Shown: positions 24,501 to 34,205 of the stretch, piece by piece
Layout: each line of letters begins with the position of its first letter
Position numbering within the stretch: position 1 is the first letter of the stretch
Origin: Streptomyces sp. SAI-127
GTDB taxonomy: Bacteria; Actinomycetota; Actinomycetes; Streptomycetales; Streptomycetaceae
Reading direction: 5' to 3'
DNA length: 64,000 nucleotides
Assembly: GCF_029894425.1 (NCBI RefSeq)
Contig: NZ_JARXYJ010000001.1
Span: 8,018,501 to 8,082,500 of the forward strand
Position numbers and translations under genes: made by a program
The notes under the pieces: model-generated
The model's input: the letters and a program-made list of their open reading frames with translations, nothing else
What the model was told of the DNA's origin: nothing
Databases searched by the model: none

Positions 24501-26651
24501 ATGCCCGAGACCGTCCTTCAGCCTGCCCTCAAGGCGCCTGAAAAATCATGTATGTCACCTCGGTCGATCCTGCTGTGGGCCGTCGTCGCGCTGCTCGGCG
24601 CGGTCGCCTGGGGCGTGCTCGCGCTGGCCCGGGGCGAGAAGATCTCCGCGGTCTGGCTGGTCGTCGCCGCGCTCGGCTCGTACGCGATCGCCTACCGCTT
24701 CTACTCCCGGTTCATCGCCCGCCGCGTCCTGAAGCCGGACGACCGCCGCGCCACTCCGGCCGAACGCCTGGAGGACGGCGTCGACTTCCACCCCACCGAC
24801 AAGCGGGTGCTCCTCGGCCACCACTTCGCGGCCATCGCGGGCGCCGGACCGCTGGTCGGCCCGGTGCTGGCGGCCCAGATGGGATATCTGCCGGGCACGC
24901 TGTGGATCGTCGCCGGAGTGATCTTCGCGGGGGCCGTACAGGACATGGTCGTGCTGTTCCTGTCCATGCGGCGGGACGGCAAGTCGCTCGGGCAGATGGC
25001 CCGGGACGAGATCGGCCGGGCGGGCGGCGCGGCCGCGCTGGTCGCGGTCTTCGCCATCATGATCATCCTGCTGGGCGTGCTGGCCCTGGTCGTGGTCAAC
25101 GCCCTCGCGCACTCCCCGTGGGGCACCTTCTCCGTCGCGATGACCGTCCCGATCGCCCTGTTCATGGGCTTCTGGATGCACCGCATCCGCCCCGGCCGGG
25201 TCGTGGAGACCAGCTTCATCGGCGTCGCGCTGCTGCTGCTCGCGATCGCCGGCGGCAGCTGGGTCCAGAACTCCTCGCTGGCCTCCACCTTCACCCTGAG
25301 CCCGACGACCCTGGTCTTCTGCCTGGTCGGCTACGGCTTCGTGGCGTCGGTCCTCCCGGTCTGGATGCTCCTGGCCCCCCGCGACTACCTCTCCACCTTC
25401 ATGAAGATCGGCACGATCGCGCTGCTGGCCGTGGGTGTCGTGGTCGCCGCCCCGGTGCTGCGCGCGGACGCGGTGAGCGACTTCGCCACATCGGGCGCGG
25501 GGCCGGTGTTCGCGGGCTCGCTGTTCCCGTTCCTGTTCATCACCATCGCCTGTGGCGCGTTGTCCGGCTTCCACGCGCTGGTCTCCTCCGGTACGACGCC
25601 GAAGCTGATCGAGAAGGAGTCGCAGGTCCGTCTCATCGGTTACGGCGCCATGCTGATGGAGTCGTTCGTCGCGATCATGGCGCTGATCGCGGCGGCGACC
25701 CTTGAGCCCGGCCTGTACTACGCGATGAACGGCCCGGCGGGACTGCTGGGCACGACAGCCGAGTCGGCCGCGCACGCGGTGGCGGGCCTCGGCTTCACCA
25801 TCACGCCCGACCAGCTGACCCAGGCCGCCAAGGCGGTCGAGGAACAGTCGCTGATCGCCCGGTCCGGAGGCGCCCCGACCCTCGCGGTCGGCATGTCGGA
25901 GATCTTCTCCGGGGTGTTCGGCGGTACCGCCATGAAGGCCTTCTGGTACCACTTCGCGATCATGTTCGAGGCGCTGTTCATCCTGACGACGGTGGACGCG
26001 GGTACGCGCGTCGGCCGCTTCATGCTCCAGGACATGCTCGGCAACGTGTGGAAGCCGGTCGGCCGGGTCAACTGGAAGCCGGGCATCTGGCTGTGCAGTG
26101 CTCTGGTGGTGGCGGCCTGGGGCTACTTCCTCTACACCGGCGCCACCGACCCCCTGGGCGGGATCAACCAGCTCTTCCCGCTGTTCGGCATCGCGAACCA
26201 GTTGCTGGCCGCGATCGCGCTGGCCGTGTGCACCACCGTCCTCGTCAAGTCCGGGAAGCTGCGCTGGGCGTGGGTCACCGGGATCCCGCTGGCCTGGGTG
26301 GTCGCGATCACGTTCACCGCGGGCTGGCAGAAGATCTTCTCCGACGACCCGCGGGTCGGGTTCTTCGCCCAGCGGGCCAAGTACGCGGACGGCATCGACG
26401 CGGGCCAGGTGCTCGCGCCCGCCAAGACCCTCGACGACATGCACACGGTGGTCACCAACTCCACGGTCGACGGAGTGCTCATCGCCTTGTTCCTGCTGCT
26501 GGTCGCGGTCGTGCTCGTCAACGCGGCGGTGGTGTGCACACGGGCCGTCCGGGCCCCGGGGGCGTCGCCGACCACCGAGGCGCCGTACGTCGAGTCGCGG
26601 ATCGATGTGCCCGCGCAGGGCCGTGAGGAGCTCGTGGGAGTGCGCTCGTGA
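24501..26651 (+). CDS. cstA: Carbon starvation protein A (CstA) permease
   Basis: A large integral membrane permease (716 aa, about 18 hydrophobic segments). CstA/BtsT-type carriers take up pyruvate or peptides under carbon limitation. Family hallmarks: the HFAAIAGAGPLVGPVLAAQMGYLPG region, GAVQDMVVLFLSMRRDGKSLG, and DAGTRVGRFMLQDMLG. The first 18 residues form a polar lead before the first helix. The stop overlaps the GTG of the YbdD-family gene (GTGA at 26648). The palindromes at 24100-24202 lie upstream. Confidence 0.94.
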   Translation: MPETVLQPALKAPEKSCMSPRSILLWAVVALLGAVAWGVLALARGEKISAVWLVVAALGSYAIAYRFYSRFIARRVLKPDDRRATPAERLEDGVDFHPTDKRVLLGHHFAAIAGAGPLVGPVLAAQMGYLPGTLWIVAGVIFAGAVQDMVVLFLSMRRDGKSLGQMARDEIGRAGGAAALVAVFAIMIILLGVLALVVVNALAHSPWGTFSVAMTVPIALFMGFWMHRIRPGRVVETSFIGVALLLLAIAGGSWVQNSSLASTFTLSPTTLVFCLVGYGFVASVLPVWMLLAPRDYLSTFMKIGTIALLAVGVVVAAPVLRADAVSDFATSGAGPVFAGSLFPFLFITIACGALSGFHALVSSGTTPKLIEKESQVRLIGYGAMLMESFVAIMALIAAATLEPGLYYAMNGPAGLLGTTAESAAHAVAGLGFTITPDQLTQAAKAVEEQSLIARSGGAPTLAVGMSEIFSGVFGGTAMKAFWYHFAIMFEALFILTTVDAGTRVGRFMLQDMLGNVWKPVGRVNWKPGIWLCSALVVAAWGYFLYTGATDPLGGINQLFPLFGIANQLLAAIALAVCTTVLVKSGKLRWAWVTGIPLAWVVAITFTAGWQKIFSDDPRVGFFAQRAKYADGIDAGQVLAPAKTLDDMHTVVTNSTVDGVLIALFLLLVAVVLVNAAVVCTRAVRAPGASPTTEAPYVESRIDVPAQGREELVGVRS

Positions 26652-26848
26652 CGGTGACCGCGACAGCGCGGCGGTGGGCGCGGGCGCTCCGGTGGTACCT
26701 GCGGGAGCTGACCGGGGAGGCGGAGTACGACCGCTACCGCGAGCGGCATCTGCGCCACCATCCGCTCGCGCCGGTACCGACCCGACGGGAGTACGAGGTG
26801 CTGCGCGCCCGGCACCGGGAGGCTCACCCGCAGGGGCGGTGCTGCTGA
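26648..26848 (+). CDS. YbdD/YjiX family small protein, CstA partner
   Basis: A 66-aa basic soluble protein with the conserved ALRWYLRELTGEAEYDRYRERHL motif and a PTRREYEVLRARHR second half. YbdD/YjiX proteins are nearly always encoded directly after cstA or btsT. The GTG start overlaps the cstA stop. Likely required for transporter function or stability; mechanism unknown. Confidence 0.9.
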   Translation: MTVTATARRWARALRWYLRELTGEAEYDRYRERHLRHHPLAPVPTRREYEVLRARHREAHPQGRCC

Positions 26849-26919
26849 CGTAGCTGTCGTGGACCACGGGGCGGGCGCACCGCCCGCCCCGTACGCCCCA
26901 CTCACCTTTCGGGACCGAG

Positions 26920-27867
26920 ATGTTCAGACGCCGCACCGCCCTGCTGGTCCACCCCGCCCTCGACGACGCCGCGCTGCACGCGACACTGACCGAACTCCGG
27001 CCCACCCCTCAGCTGCACGGCCTCGGCGCGGGTTCCAGCCGGCCGCTCTGGCAGCCGGTCGCCGACCTGCTGCGGGACACGGGCAGGGACTGGGATCGCC
27101 GGTGGCACCGGATGTCCGTACTGGCGGACCTGTTGCCGGTCTCGGTGTCCGAGCGGTGGCTCACCGAACGGCCCGGTGACGGGAACGCGCTGGCGTTGTG
27201 GGCCTGTGTCCGGTGTGTACGGCGAGCCCCGGCCGACGGGTGGACCGCCGTCCGGGACGCCGAGCGGACGTGTCTGCGTGCGGCCGAGGTCTGCCCCGAG
27301 GACCCGACACCCTGGCTGGCCCTCCTCGGCCTGATGCACTCCCTCGCCGTGCCGACCCGGGACGCCGTGCCCGTCTGGACCGAGGCCGTCACCCGTGCCC
27401 CGTGGCACCGGGGCGCCTACCACCGGTTGCTGAGCTATCTGTCCCCTCGCGGACACGGCTCGGTCGCCGACATGATGGACTTCGCCCGGCAAGGTGCCGC
27501 CCGCGCCCCGCACGGATCACCCCTCGCCCTGCTCCCCGTGGCGGCCCGCGTCGAACTCGTCGCCCACCGGCAGCGGCAGACGTCCCTCGGGGCCGACAGC
27601 CACTGGAACGAACCCCTGTCCCGCGCCGAGATCGAGTCGGCCCTGACCGACTGGTTCCACACCGCCACCGCACCGCACGCCGAGGCCGTCGCCGACCTCA
27701 ACATCCTGGCCTTCGCCCTCGTCCGCGCACACCGCCCGTCCGACACGGCACCCGTGTTCCGCCGGATCGGCCGCCATATGACCCCACATCCGTGGGAGCT
27801 CCTGCCCGAGCCGGAGCGCACGTTTCTCTATTGGCGGGACCGGGACCCCGCCCGTCCGGAACGGTGA
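26920..27867 (+). CDS. Conserved hypothetical helical-repeat protein
   Basis: A 315-aa protein rich in Ala, Arg and Trp with TPR-like alpha-helical pairs (for example NALALWACVRCVRRAPADGW, TPWLALLGLMHSLAVPTRDA, APWHRGAYHRLLSYLSPRG). It resembles a family of Streptomyces proteins known to me only as hypothetical. No signal peptide or catalytic motif. It begins about 70 bp after the YbdD gene on the same strand and may share its transcript. Confidence 0.75.
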   Translation: MFRRRTALLVHPALDDAALHATLTELRPTPQLHGLGAGSSRPLWQPVADLLRDTGRDWDRRWHRMSVLADLLPVSVSERWLTERPGDGNALALWACVRCVRRAPADGWTAVRDAERTCLRAAEVCPEDPTPWLALLGLMHSLAVPTRDAVPVWTEAVTRAPWHRGAYHRLLSYLSPRGHGSVADMMDFARQGAARAPHGSPLALLPVAARVELVAHRQRQTSLGADSHWNEPLSRAEIESALTDWFHTATAPHAEAVADLNILAFALVRAHRPSDTAPVFRRIGRHMTPHPWELLPEPERTFLYWRDRDPARPER

Positions 27868-28169
27868 GGGGGGCACTGCGGTGGGGGCACGTGGCCCGTG
27901 TGCTGACGTCGGGCCGACTGGTCACGCCGTGATCGGCGGTCCGGGGTACGGGGCCGGTGGCATCGTGGCCGGCGTTGCGGGGGTGCGCGGGGGTGTCACG
28001 TGGTGGCCGGCGCTGCGTGCGGGGCGAGCCGGTGCGTCACGCCGCTGTCGGCGCTGTGGCGCGCGCCCGGGTGGGTGCATCACGCCGTGGCTGACGCGGG
28101 GATGGCCTGGTGGATCACGTGCGGTCAGCGCCGTCGGGTCCGGCCGGTGCGTCACCTGCGGCTGACGGC
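27868..28169. repeat. Degenerate repeat array around the regulator relic
   Basis: No intact gene. A degenerate motif of the form GGTGnrTCACGCCGTGGCTGAC recurs near 27921, 27994, 28035, 28078, 28116 and 28148, spaced about 32-43 bp apart, with two more copies beyond the relic near 28354 and 28452. One 23-nt copy (28073-28095) is repeated exactly at 28351-28373, bracketing the relic at 28170-28334. Confidence 0.6.
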
Positions 28170-28334
28170 AGGCGGGCCCGGGTGACTCCGGCGGGCGTGG
28201 GCATGGCGCCTGGGCTCAGGCGCCGCACCCCCGGACTGCGCCGCGAGGAGGTCGCCCAGCTTTCCGGCGTCGGTGTGACCTGGTACACGTGGCTGGAGCA
28301 GGGCCGGCCGATCAACGCGTCCGCGCAGGTCCTG
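28170..28334 (+). pseudogene. Relic of an XRE-family (MmyB-type) regulator
   Basis: About 55 codons encode the helix-turn-helix of an MmyB-like regulator: RARVTPAGVGM, then RRRTPGLRREEVAQLSGVGV and TWYTWLEQGRPINASAQVL. In intact members this HTH is followed by about 200 residues of ligand-binding domain; here similarity ends abruptly and repeat DNA follows. No start codon with a ribosome site is evident. Best read as a decayed gene fragment. Confidence 0.75.
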
Positions 28335-28463
28335 GGGTGCGACCGCGATCGGGTGCATCACGCCGTGGCTGACCTGGGGCCGGGCCGACCGACGATCACT
28401 GCGGGCGGCGCGGGGCAGGGCCGGTTGGCCACACTGCCGCCGGCGTGGGGGCGGGCCGGTGGG
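28335..28463. repeat. Continuation of the degenerate repeat array
   Basis: Contains the exact second copy of the 23-nt repeat (28351-28373) and a weaker GGTGGGTCAC copy near 28450, running up to the stop codon of the SURF1 gene. No coding signal seen. Confidence 0.55.
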
Positions 28464-29261
28464 TCACACCGCGGCCGGCTCCGCCTTGGTCGTGCTCTCC
28501 TGCTCCGCCTTCTCCCGCCGGTCGCGGAGTTCCCGCCGCACCAGGACCACCCAGCCGATCGGAACGCCGACGGAGAACAGCCACCACTGGATGGCGTAGG
28601 CGTAGTTCAGCGCGGCGTCCTCCTTGCCGGGGTCGCCGCCGATCAGTTCCGGGATGTCGCCCTTCGGCTCGGGTGCCGTCTGGGCGATGTAGCCGCCGAG
28701 CACCGTGGCGCCCAGCCGCTCGGCCTCCTGCTCGCTGTTGATCAGCATGACCTGCCGGTCGGGCAGCCCCTTGAGGTTCTTGATTCCGCTCGCCGCGGTC
28801 GTCTCGTCGGGCATCAGCCGCCCCGTGACGGTGATCTCACCCTTCGGGGGAGCGGGGATCTTCGGGAACGCGGTCTGGCTCGGCCCGTCCGAGGGGATCC
28901 ACCCCCGGTTGACCAGCAGCACCTTGCCGTCGTCCAGGACGAAGGGGGTCAGGACGTGGTACCCGACCTCGTCGTCGGAGTTGGTGCGGCGCCGGACCAC
29001 GACCTCGTCGTCGGTGTCGAAGTGACCCTTCGCGGTCACGCTGCGATACCGGTCGTGGGTGGTGACGGTGTGTCCCGGCGAGGTCATCCGCTCCACCGGC
29101 ACCGGCTTCGCGGACATCGCGTCGGAGACCAGCTGGTTGCGGGCGGTGCGCTCCTCGTAGCGGTGCATCTGCCAGATGCCCAGCCTGATCATCGTGGGGA
29201 TGAGAAGCAGGGCGACCAGCATGAGGATCACCCACTGCCGGGACAACAGGAAGCGGTACAC
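28464..29261 (-). CDS. SURF1 family cytochrome oxidase biogenesis protein
   Basis: A 265-aa membrane protein with an N-terminal helix (VILMLVALLLIPTMIRLGIW), a periplasmic-side domain and a C-terminal helix (YAIQWWLFSVGVPIGWVVLV), the SURF1 layout. Family motifs include LGIWQMHRYEER, LLVNRGWIPSDG and NYAYAIQWW. It assists heme-copper oxidase assembly. The GTG at 29261 is preferred from homologue starts; a TTG at 29276 is possible. Confidence 0.9.
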   Translation of the reverse strand: MYRFLLSRQWVILMLVALLLIPTMIRLGIWQMHRYEERTARNQLVSDAMSAKPVPVERMTSPGHTVTTHDRYRSVTAKGHFDTDDEVVVRRRTNSDDEVGYHVLTPFVLDDGKVLLVNRGWIPSDGPSQTAFPKIPAPPKGEITVTGRLMPDETTAASGIKNLKGLPDRQVMLINSEQEAERLGATVLGGYIAQTAPEPKGDIPELIGGDPGKEDAALNYAYAIQWWLFSVGVPIGWVVLVRRELRDRREKAEQESTTKAEPAAV

Positions 29262-29309
29262 CCCACGACCGTACAACTCGGACCGCGGGGTGTTCGCACA
29301 GGGGTGTGG

Positions 29310-29543
29310 TCAGACCCGGTCGACGATGCCCACCCTTCCCTCCGCGCGGGCGCAGTGCGCACCGCAGAACCAGTGGCCCTCGACCTCCACACCCTGCCCG
29401 ATGATCTGCACACGACAGTGCTCGCAGATCGGTGCCATCCGGTGGATCGCACAGGAGAAGCAGTCGAAGACATGCACCGCCCCCTGTGCGTGCACCTCGA
29501 AGGTCATGCCGTAGTTATTGCCGCAAACTTCGCAAGTCGCCAT
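29310..29543 (-). CDS. Small zinc-ribbon protein
   Basis: A 77-aa protein with four cysteine pairs: C4/C7, C28/C31, C40/C43 and C60/C64 (CxxC three times, then CxxxC), probably binding two zinc ions. Conserved stretches are CEVCGNNYGM and CAIHRMAPICEHC. It lies between SURF1 and the DEDDh exonuclease on the same strand. Function unknown; DNA/RNA or protein binding is possible. Confidence 0.82.
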   Translation of the reverse strand: MATCEVCGNNYGMTFEVHAQGAVHVFDCFSCAIHRMAPICEHCRVQIIGQGVEVEGHWFCGAHCARAEGRVGIVDRV

Positions 29544-29641
29544 GCGCCACAGGGTGGGCCGTCCTCGCCGCGCGGGCGAGTCGGCGCGGGGCGAGTCGTA
29601 CGGCAAATCACCCGTCCGTACGGTCCGGCCCTTCCGTACGG

Positions 29642-30625
29642 TCATCCCTCCGACGCCGGCTCCACATCCCTGAGAAGCTGCCCGAAGGCCGCCTCGTCGA
29701 CGACCGGTGTGCCGAACTGCCGGGCCTTGACCACCTTGGACGTGCCCGAGTCCGGGTCGTTCGTGACGAGCAGACTGGTCAGCCGGGAGATGCTGGTGGC
29801 GACATGCAGTCCGGCCTCGACCGCCCGGTCCTCCAGGAGGTCGCGCTCGATCGAGGTGTCCCCGGAGAACGCGATCCGCATGCCCTGCCTGAGCGGCTTG
29901 CCGTCCTCGTAGCGCCCCGGGTTGGGGTAGGGACACGCGGGGCGCTTGCGCGCGGGCCGCCAACTCGTCGGCCCGTAACTGCCGTAGCCTGCCGACTGCC
30001 TGGGCACCGCCCGGTCCGTCCACTCCGTCAGCGGCCGGCACTCGTGCAGGGGCAGCCGCACACTTCGTGCGGCCGCCGCCCGCAGACTCGGCCGGAACGC
30101 CTCCGCGAGCACGCGCGCGTCGTCGAGGGCATGGTGCGCCCGCTGCTGTACGACGCCGAAGTGCGCCGCCAGCGACTCCAGCTTGTGGTTGGGCAGCGGC
30201 AGCCCCAGCTCCTTGGACAGGACGATGGTGCACAGCCGCTGACTCACCGGCGGCACCCGTCCGGCGCGCGCGTACTCACGGGCGATCATCTGCCAGTCGA
30301 AGACGGCGTTGTGCGCGACGAGCACGCGACCGTCGAGACGGGCCGAGAACTCGTCGGCGACGTCCGGGAAGAGAGGCGCGCCTTCGAGTGCCTCGCTCGT
30401 CAGCCCGTGGATCCACACCGGGCCGGGATCGCGCTCCGGATTGACCAGCGTGTACCAGTGGTCCTCGACCTCGCCGCGCGCGTCCAGCCGGTAGACGGCG
30501 GCGGAGATTATCCGGTCGTCCCGGGCCAGGCCGGTGGTCTCCACGTCGACGACCGCGTATCCCTGCGGATACACGGACGGCCACGTCGTGGGGGAGGACG
30601 CTGCGGTCGTCTGGTCTTCGAGCAT
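29642..30625 (-). CDS. DEDDh 3'-5' exonuclease with C-terminal BRCT domain
   Basis: A 327-aa exonuclease of the DnaQ-like fold. ExoI motif VVDVETTGL (Asp near 27, Glu 29), ExoII VAHNAVFDW, and ExoIII HHALDDARVLAE with the DEDDh histidine. The C-terminal 90 residues (GMRIAFSGDTSIERDLLEDRAVEAGLHVATSISRLTSLLVTND) form a BRCT domain, as in NAD-dependent ligases. The combination suggests a DNA repair or proofreading accessory role. Confidence 0.92.
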   Translation of the reverse strand: MLEDQTTAASSPTTWPSVYPQGYAVVDVETTGLARDDRIISAAVYRLDARGEVEDHWYTLVNPERDPGPVWIHGLTSEALEGAPLFPDVADEFSARLDGRVLVAHNAVFDWQMIAREYARAGRVPPVSQRLCTIVLSKELGLPLPNHKLESLAAHFGVVQQRAHHALDDARVLAEAFRPSLRAAAARSVRLPLHECRPLTEWTDRAVPRQSAGYGSYGPTSWRPARKRPACPYPNPGRYEDGKPLRQGMRIAFSGDTSIERDLLEDRAVEAGLHVATSISRLTSLLVTNDPDSGTSKVVKARQFGTPVVDEAAFGQLLRDVEPASEG

Positions 30626-30713
30626 GGTTCATGAGGATACGGGCCGCGACTGACAGTCCCTCACGGTGGCGTCGGTGCCCGGCTCGAGACGACCGGGGTG
30701 CCATCCTCCGGAG

Positions 30714-31427
30714 ATGACCGAACCGACGCACGACGAGGCCCACGGCGGCACGCTCGGCGCCCGCCTCAACTGGCTGCGCGCGGCCGTCCTCGGCGCCAAC
30801 GACGGCATCGTCTCCACGGCGGGACTGGTCGTCGGCGTGGCCGGTGCGACGAGCGACCGCGCGGCGTTGCTGACGGCGGGTCTGGCGGGCCTGCTGGCGG
30901 GCTCGATGTCCATGGCGGCCGGGGAGTACGTGTCCGTGTCGACCCAGCGCGACTCCGAGATGGCCGCGCTGGCCGTGGAGAAAAGGGAGTTGAGGGAGCA
31001 GCCGGAGGCGGAGCTGGAGGAGTTGACGGACCTTCTGGAGGAACGGGGTCTGTCGCGCGACGTGGCCCGTGAGGCGGCGGAACAACTGACGGAACGGGAC
31101 GCACTGCGGGCTCACGCGCGCGTGGAGCTCGGCATCGATCCGGACGAACTGACGAACCCCTGGCATGCGGCCTGGGCGAGCTTCCTGGCGTTCACGGCGG
31201 GGGCGTTGCTGCCCCTGCTCGCCATCGTGCTGCCACCGTCGGGATGGCGGGTGCCGGTGACCGTGGTGTCCGTGGTGGCGGCGCTGGTACTGACCGGCTG
31301 GAGCAGCGCACGGTTGGGGGCGGCGGCTCCTGGGCGGGCGGTGGTGCGGAACGTGGGGGGCGGGGTGTTGGCGATGGCGGTCACGTACGGGGTGGGGATG
31401 TCGTTGGGGGCGGCGGGGGTCAGTTGA
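30714..31427 (+). CDS. VIT1/CCC1 family transporter
   Basis: A membrane protein of 237 aa in the vacuolar iron transporter family. N-terminal NWLRAAVLGANDGIVSTAGLVVGVAG and SMSMAAGEYVSVSTQRDSE are diagnostic. A charged cytoplasmic domain (about residues 80-145) separates two N-terminal from three C-terminal helices. Probably exports Fe2+ or Mn2+ from the cytosol. The ATG at 30714 has only a CGGAG immediately upstream, so initiation may be weak. Confidence 0.9.
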   Translation: MTEPTHDEAHGGTLGARLNWLRAAVLGANDGIVSTAGLVVGVAGATSDRAALLTAGLAGLLAGSMSMAAGEYVSVSTQRDSEMAALAVEKRELREQPEAELEELTDLLEERGLSRDVAREAAEQLTERDALRAHARVELGIDPDELTNPWHAAWASFLAFTAGALLPLLAIVLPPSGWRVPVTVVSVVAALVLTGWSSARLGAAAPGRAVVRNVGGGVLAMAVTYGVGMSLGAAGVS

Positions 31428-31534
31428 CGCGGAGGCGCTTGGTGGAGATCGCCAATAAGCAAGCGCGTACCACCGGTAATACTTGTGGGTAACAACGTCT
31501 AGCCGCGCCCGACCGGCGGTTCTACGGTGCACGC

Positions 31535-32397
<863 letters not shown>

Positions 32398-32401
<4 letters not shown>

Positions 32402-33108
32402 GAATCCCGAGCGCCCACGGGACCCACGGCACCCACCGCACCCGCCGTGCACTCCTCGCGGTCTTCGCCCTCGCCGCCACCGTCGACCTCACCTCCCTGG
32501 CCACCGGCTTCGCTCCCGGGCACACCGTCGCCAAGCCCCTCCTGATGCCCCTCCTGGCCGCCTACTCCGTCGCGTCCGCGGCGCCCCGGCTCCTGGTCGC
32601 CGCCCTCCTGTGCGGCTGGGGCGGCGACGTCCTGCTGCTGTCCGACGCCGACCCCGCCTTCCTCGCCGGCATGGCCTCCTTCGCGGCGGGCCACGTCTGC
32701 TACCTCGCGCTCTTCCAGGCGTACGGCAGCCCACGCGCGCGTGTCGGCCGCCTCGCGCCCGCCTACGCCACCGCGCTCGTCGTCACCGTCGTGGCCCTGT
32801 GGCCGGACCTGCCCGCAGGACTGCGATTGCCCGTCGCCGGCTACAGCGTTCTGCTCACGACCATGGCGTGCGCGTCGGCCGTGCGGTTCGGCGCGCTCAC
32901 CGGCTTCGGCGGCGCGCTCTTCCTCCTCTCGGACACCCTCATCGCGACCGGCGTCGCCGACTGGCCCCAGCTGCCACGGCCCGAGTTCTGGATCATGCTC
33001 ACTTATCTTGCCGCGCAGTTCCTACTGGCCAGTGGCACGCTACGAGCCCTCGAAGCGCGCCCGGGACCCCTGGCGACGTACGGTGAGATGCGCTCGACCA
33101 CCCCCTGA
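32398..33108 (+). CDS. Lysoplasmalogenase (YhhN/TMEM86 family)
   Basis: A 236-aa polytopic membrane protein (about 8 helices) with YhhN hallmarks: AKPLLMPLLAAYSV near residue 42, LLCGWGGDVLLLSD and FGGALFLLSDTLIA. Enzymes of this family cleave the vinyl-ether bond of lysoplasmalogens. The first 18 residues are polar. It is translationally coupled to the preceding hydroxylase gene. Confidence 0.9.
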
Positions 33109-33144
33109 GCGCCCTCACGACCTCGCACGAGAAGGATCCTCGCC

Positions 33145-34188
33145 ATGCGCGCCACCACCATCCACGCCCCGTACGACATGCGCGTGGAGGACGTGCCCGA
33201 GCCCGTGGTGCAACTGCCCACCGACGCCGTGCTCCGGGTGCTGCGCGCCTGCATCTGCGGCAGCGACCTGTGGGCCTACCGCGGCGAGGCGGCCCGGCAG
33301 CCGGGCCAAAGGATCGGCCACGAGTTCCTCGGCCTGGTGGAGGAGATCGGCTCCGAGGTCGGCACCCTCAGCCGCGGTGACCTCGTCGTCGCGCCCTTCA
33401 TGTGGTCCGACGGCGTCTGCGACTACTGCCGCGAAGGCCTGACCACCTCCTGCGAGCACGGCGGATTCTGGGGTTCCGTCGGCTACGACGGCGGCCAGGG
33501 CGAGGCCGTGCGCGTCCCCTTCGCCGACGGCACCCTCGTACGGCTGCCCAAGGAGGCGGCTTCCGACGACCACCTGCTGTCCTCCCTGCTGACCCTCTCC
33601 GACGTCCTGGGCACCGGTCACCACGCGGCCTTCGGCGCCGGGGCCCGCCCGGGCGCCACGGTCGCCGTCGTCGGCGACGGAGCCGTCGGCCTGTGCGCGG
33701 TGCTCGCCGCCAAGCGGCTCGGCGCCGAACGGATCATCGCCCTGGGCCGTCACCAGGTCCGCACCGACATCGCGCGCCGCTTCGGTGCCACGGACGTCGT
33801 CGCGGAGCGCGGGGACGCGGCCGTCGAGGCCGTCCGCGCACTCACCCGCGGCCAGGGCGCGCACGCCGTCGTCGAGGCCGTCGGCACCGAACAGTCCATG
33901 CGTACGGCTGTCGGCATCACCCGCGACGGCGGTGCCATCGGCTTCGTCGGTGTGCCGCACGGCAGCGGCACCGGCGTCGACCTCGGCGTCTTGTTCGACC
34001 GGAACATCGCCCTGCGCGGCGGGGTCGCGCCGGTCCGTGCCTACATCCCCGAGCTGCTCCCCGACGTCCTGGACGGCACCGTCGACGCGTCACCCGTCTT
34101 CGACATGACCGTCGACCTGGAGGGCGTCCCCGCCGGCTACAAGGCGATGGACGAGCGCACCGCGCTCAAGGTCCTCGTCACCAACTAG
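33145..34188 (+). CDS. Zinc-dependent alcohol dehydrogenase family protein
   Basis: A medium-chain dehydrogenase/reductase of 347 aa. Catalytic zinc ligands are in CICGSDLW and GHEFLG. The structural zinc lobe is reduced (SDGVCDYCREGLTTSCEHGG). The cofactor-binding motif is VVGDGAVG near residue 176, then ALGRHQVRTDIARRFGATD. Likely NAD(P)-dependent and cytoplasmic; the substrate is unknown. Good GAGAAGGA upstream of the ATG. Confidence 0.92.
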   Translation: MRATTIHAPYDMRVEDVPEPVVQLPTDAVLRVLRACICGSDLWAYRGEAARQPGQRIGHEFLGLVEEIGSEVGTLSRGDLVVAPFMWSDGVCDYCREGLTTSCEHGGFWGSVGYDGGQGEAVRVPFADGTLVRLPKEAASDDHLLSSLLTLSDVLGTGHHAAFGAGARPGATVAVVGDGAVGLCAVLAAKRLGAERIIALGRHQVRTDIARRFGATDVVAERGDAAVEAVRALTRGQGAHAVVEAVGTEQSMRTAVGITRDGGAIGFVGVPHGSGTGVDLGVLFDRNIALRGGVAPVRAYIPELLPDVLDGTVDASPVFDMTVDLEGVPAGYKAMDERTALKVLVTN

Positions 34189-34205
34189 CGCCCCCCGAGC
34201 AGCTT

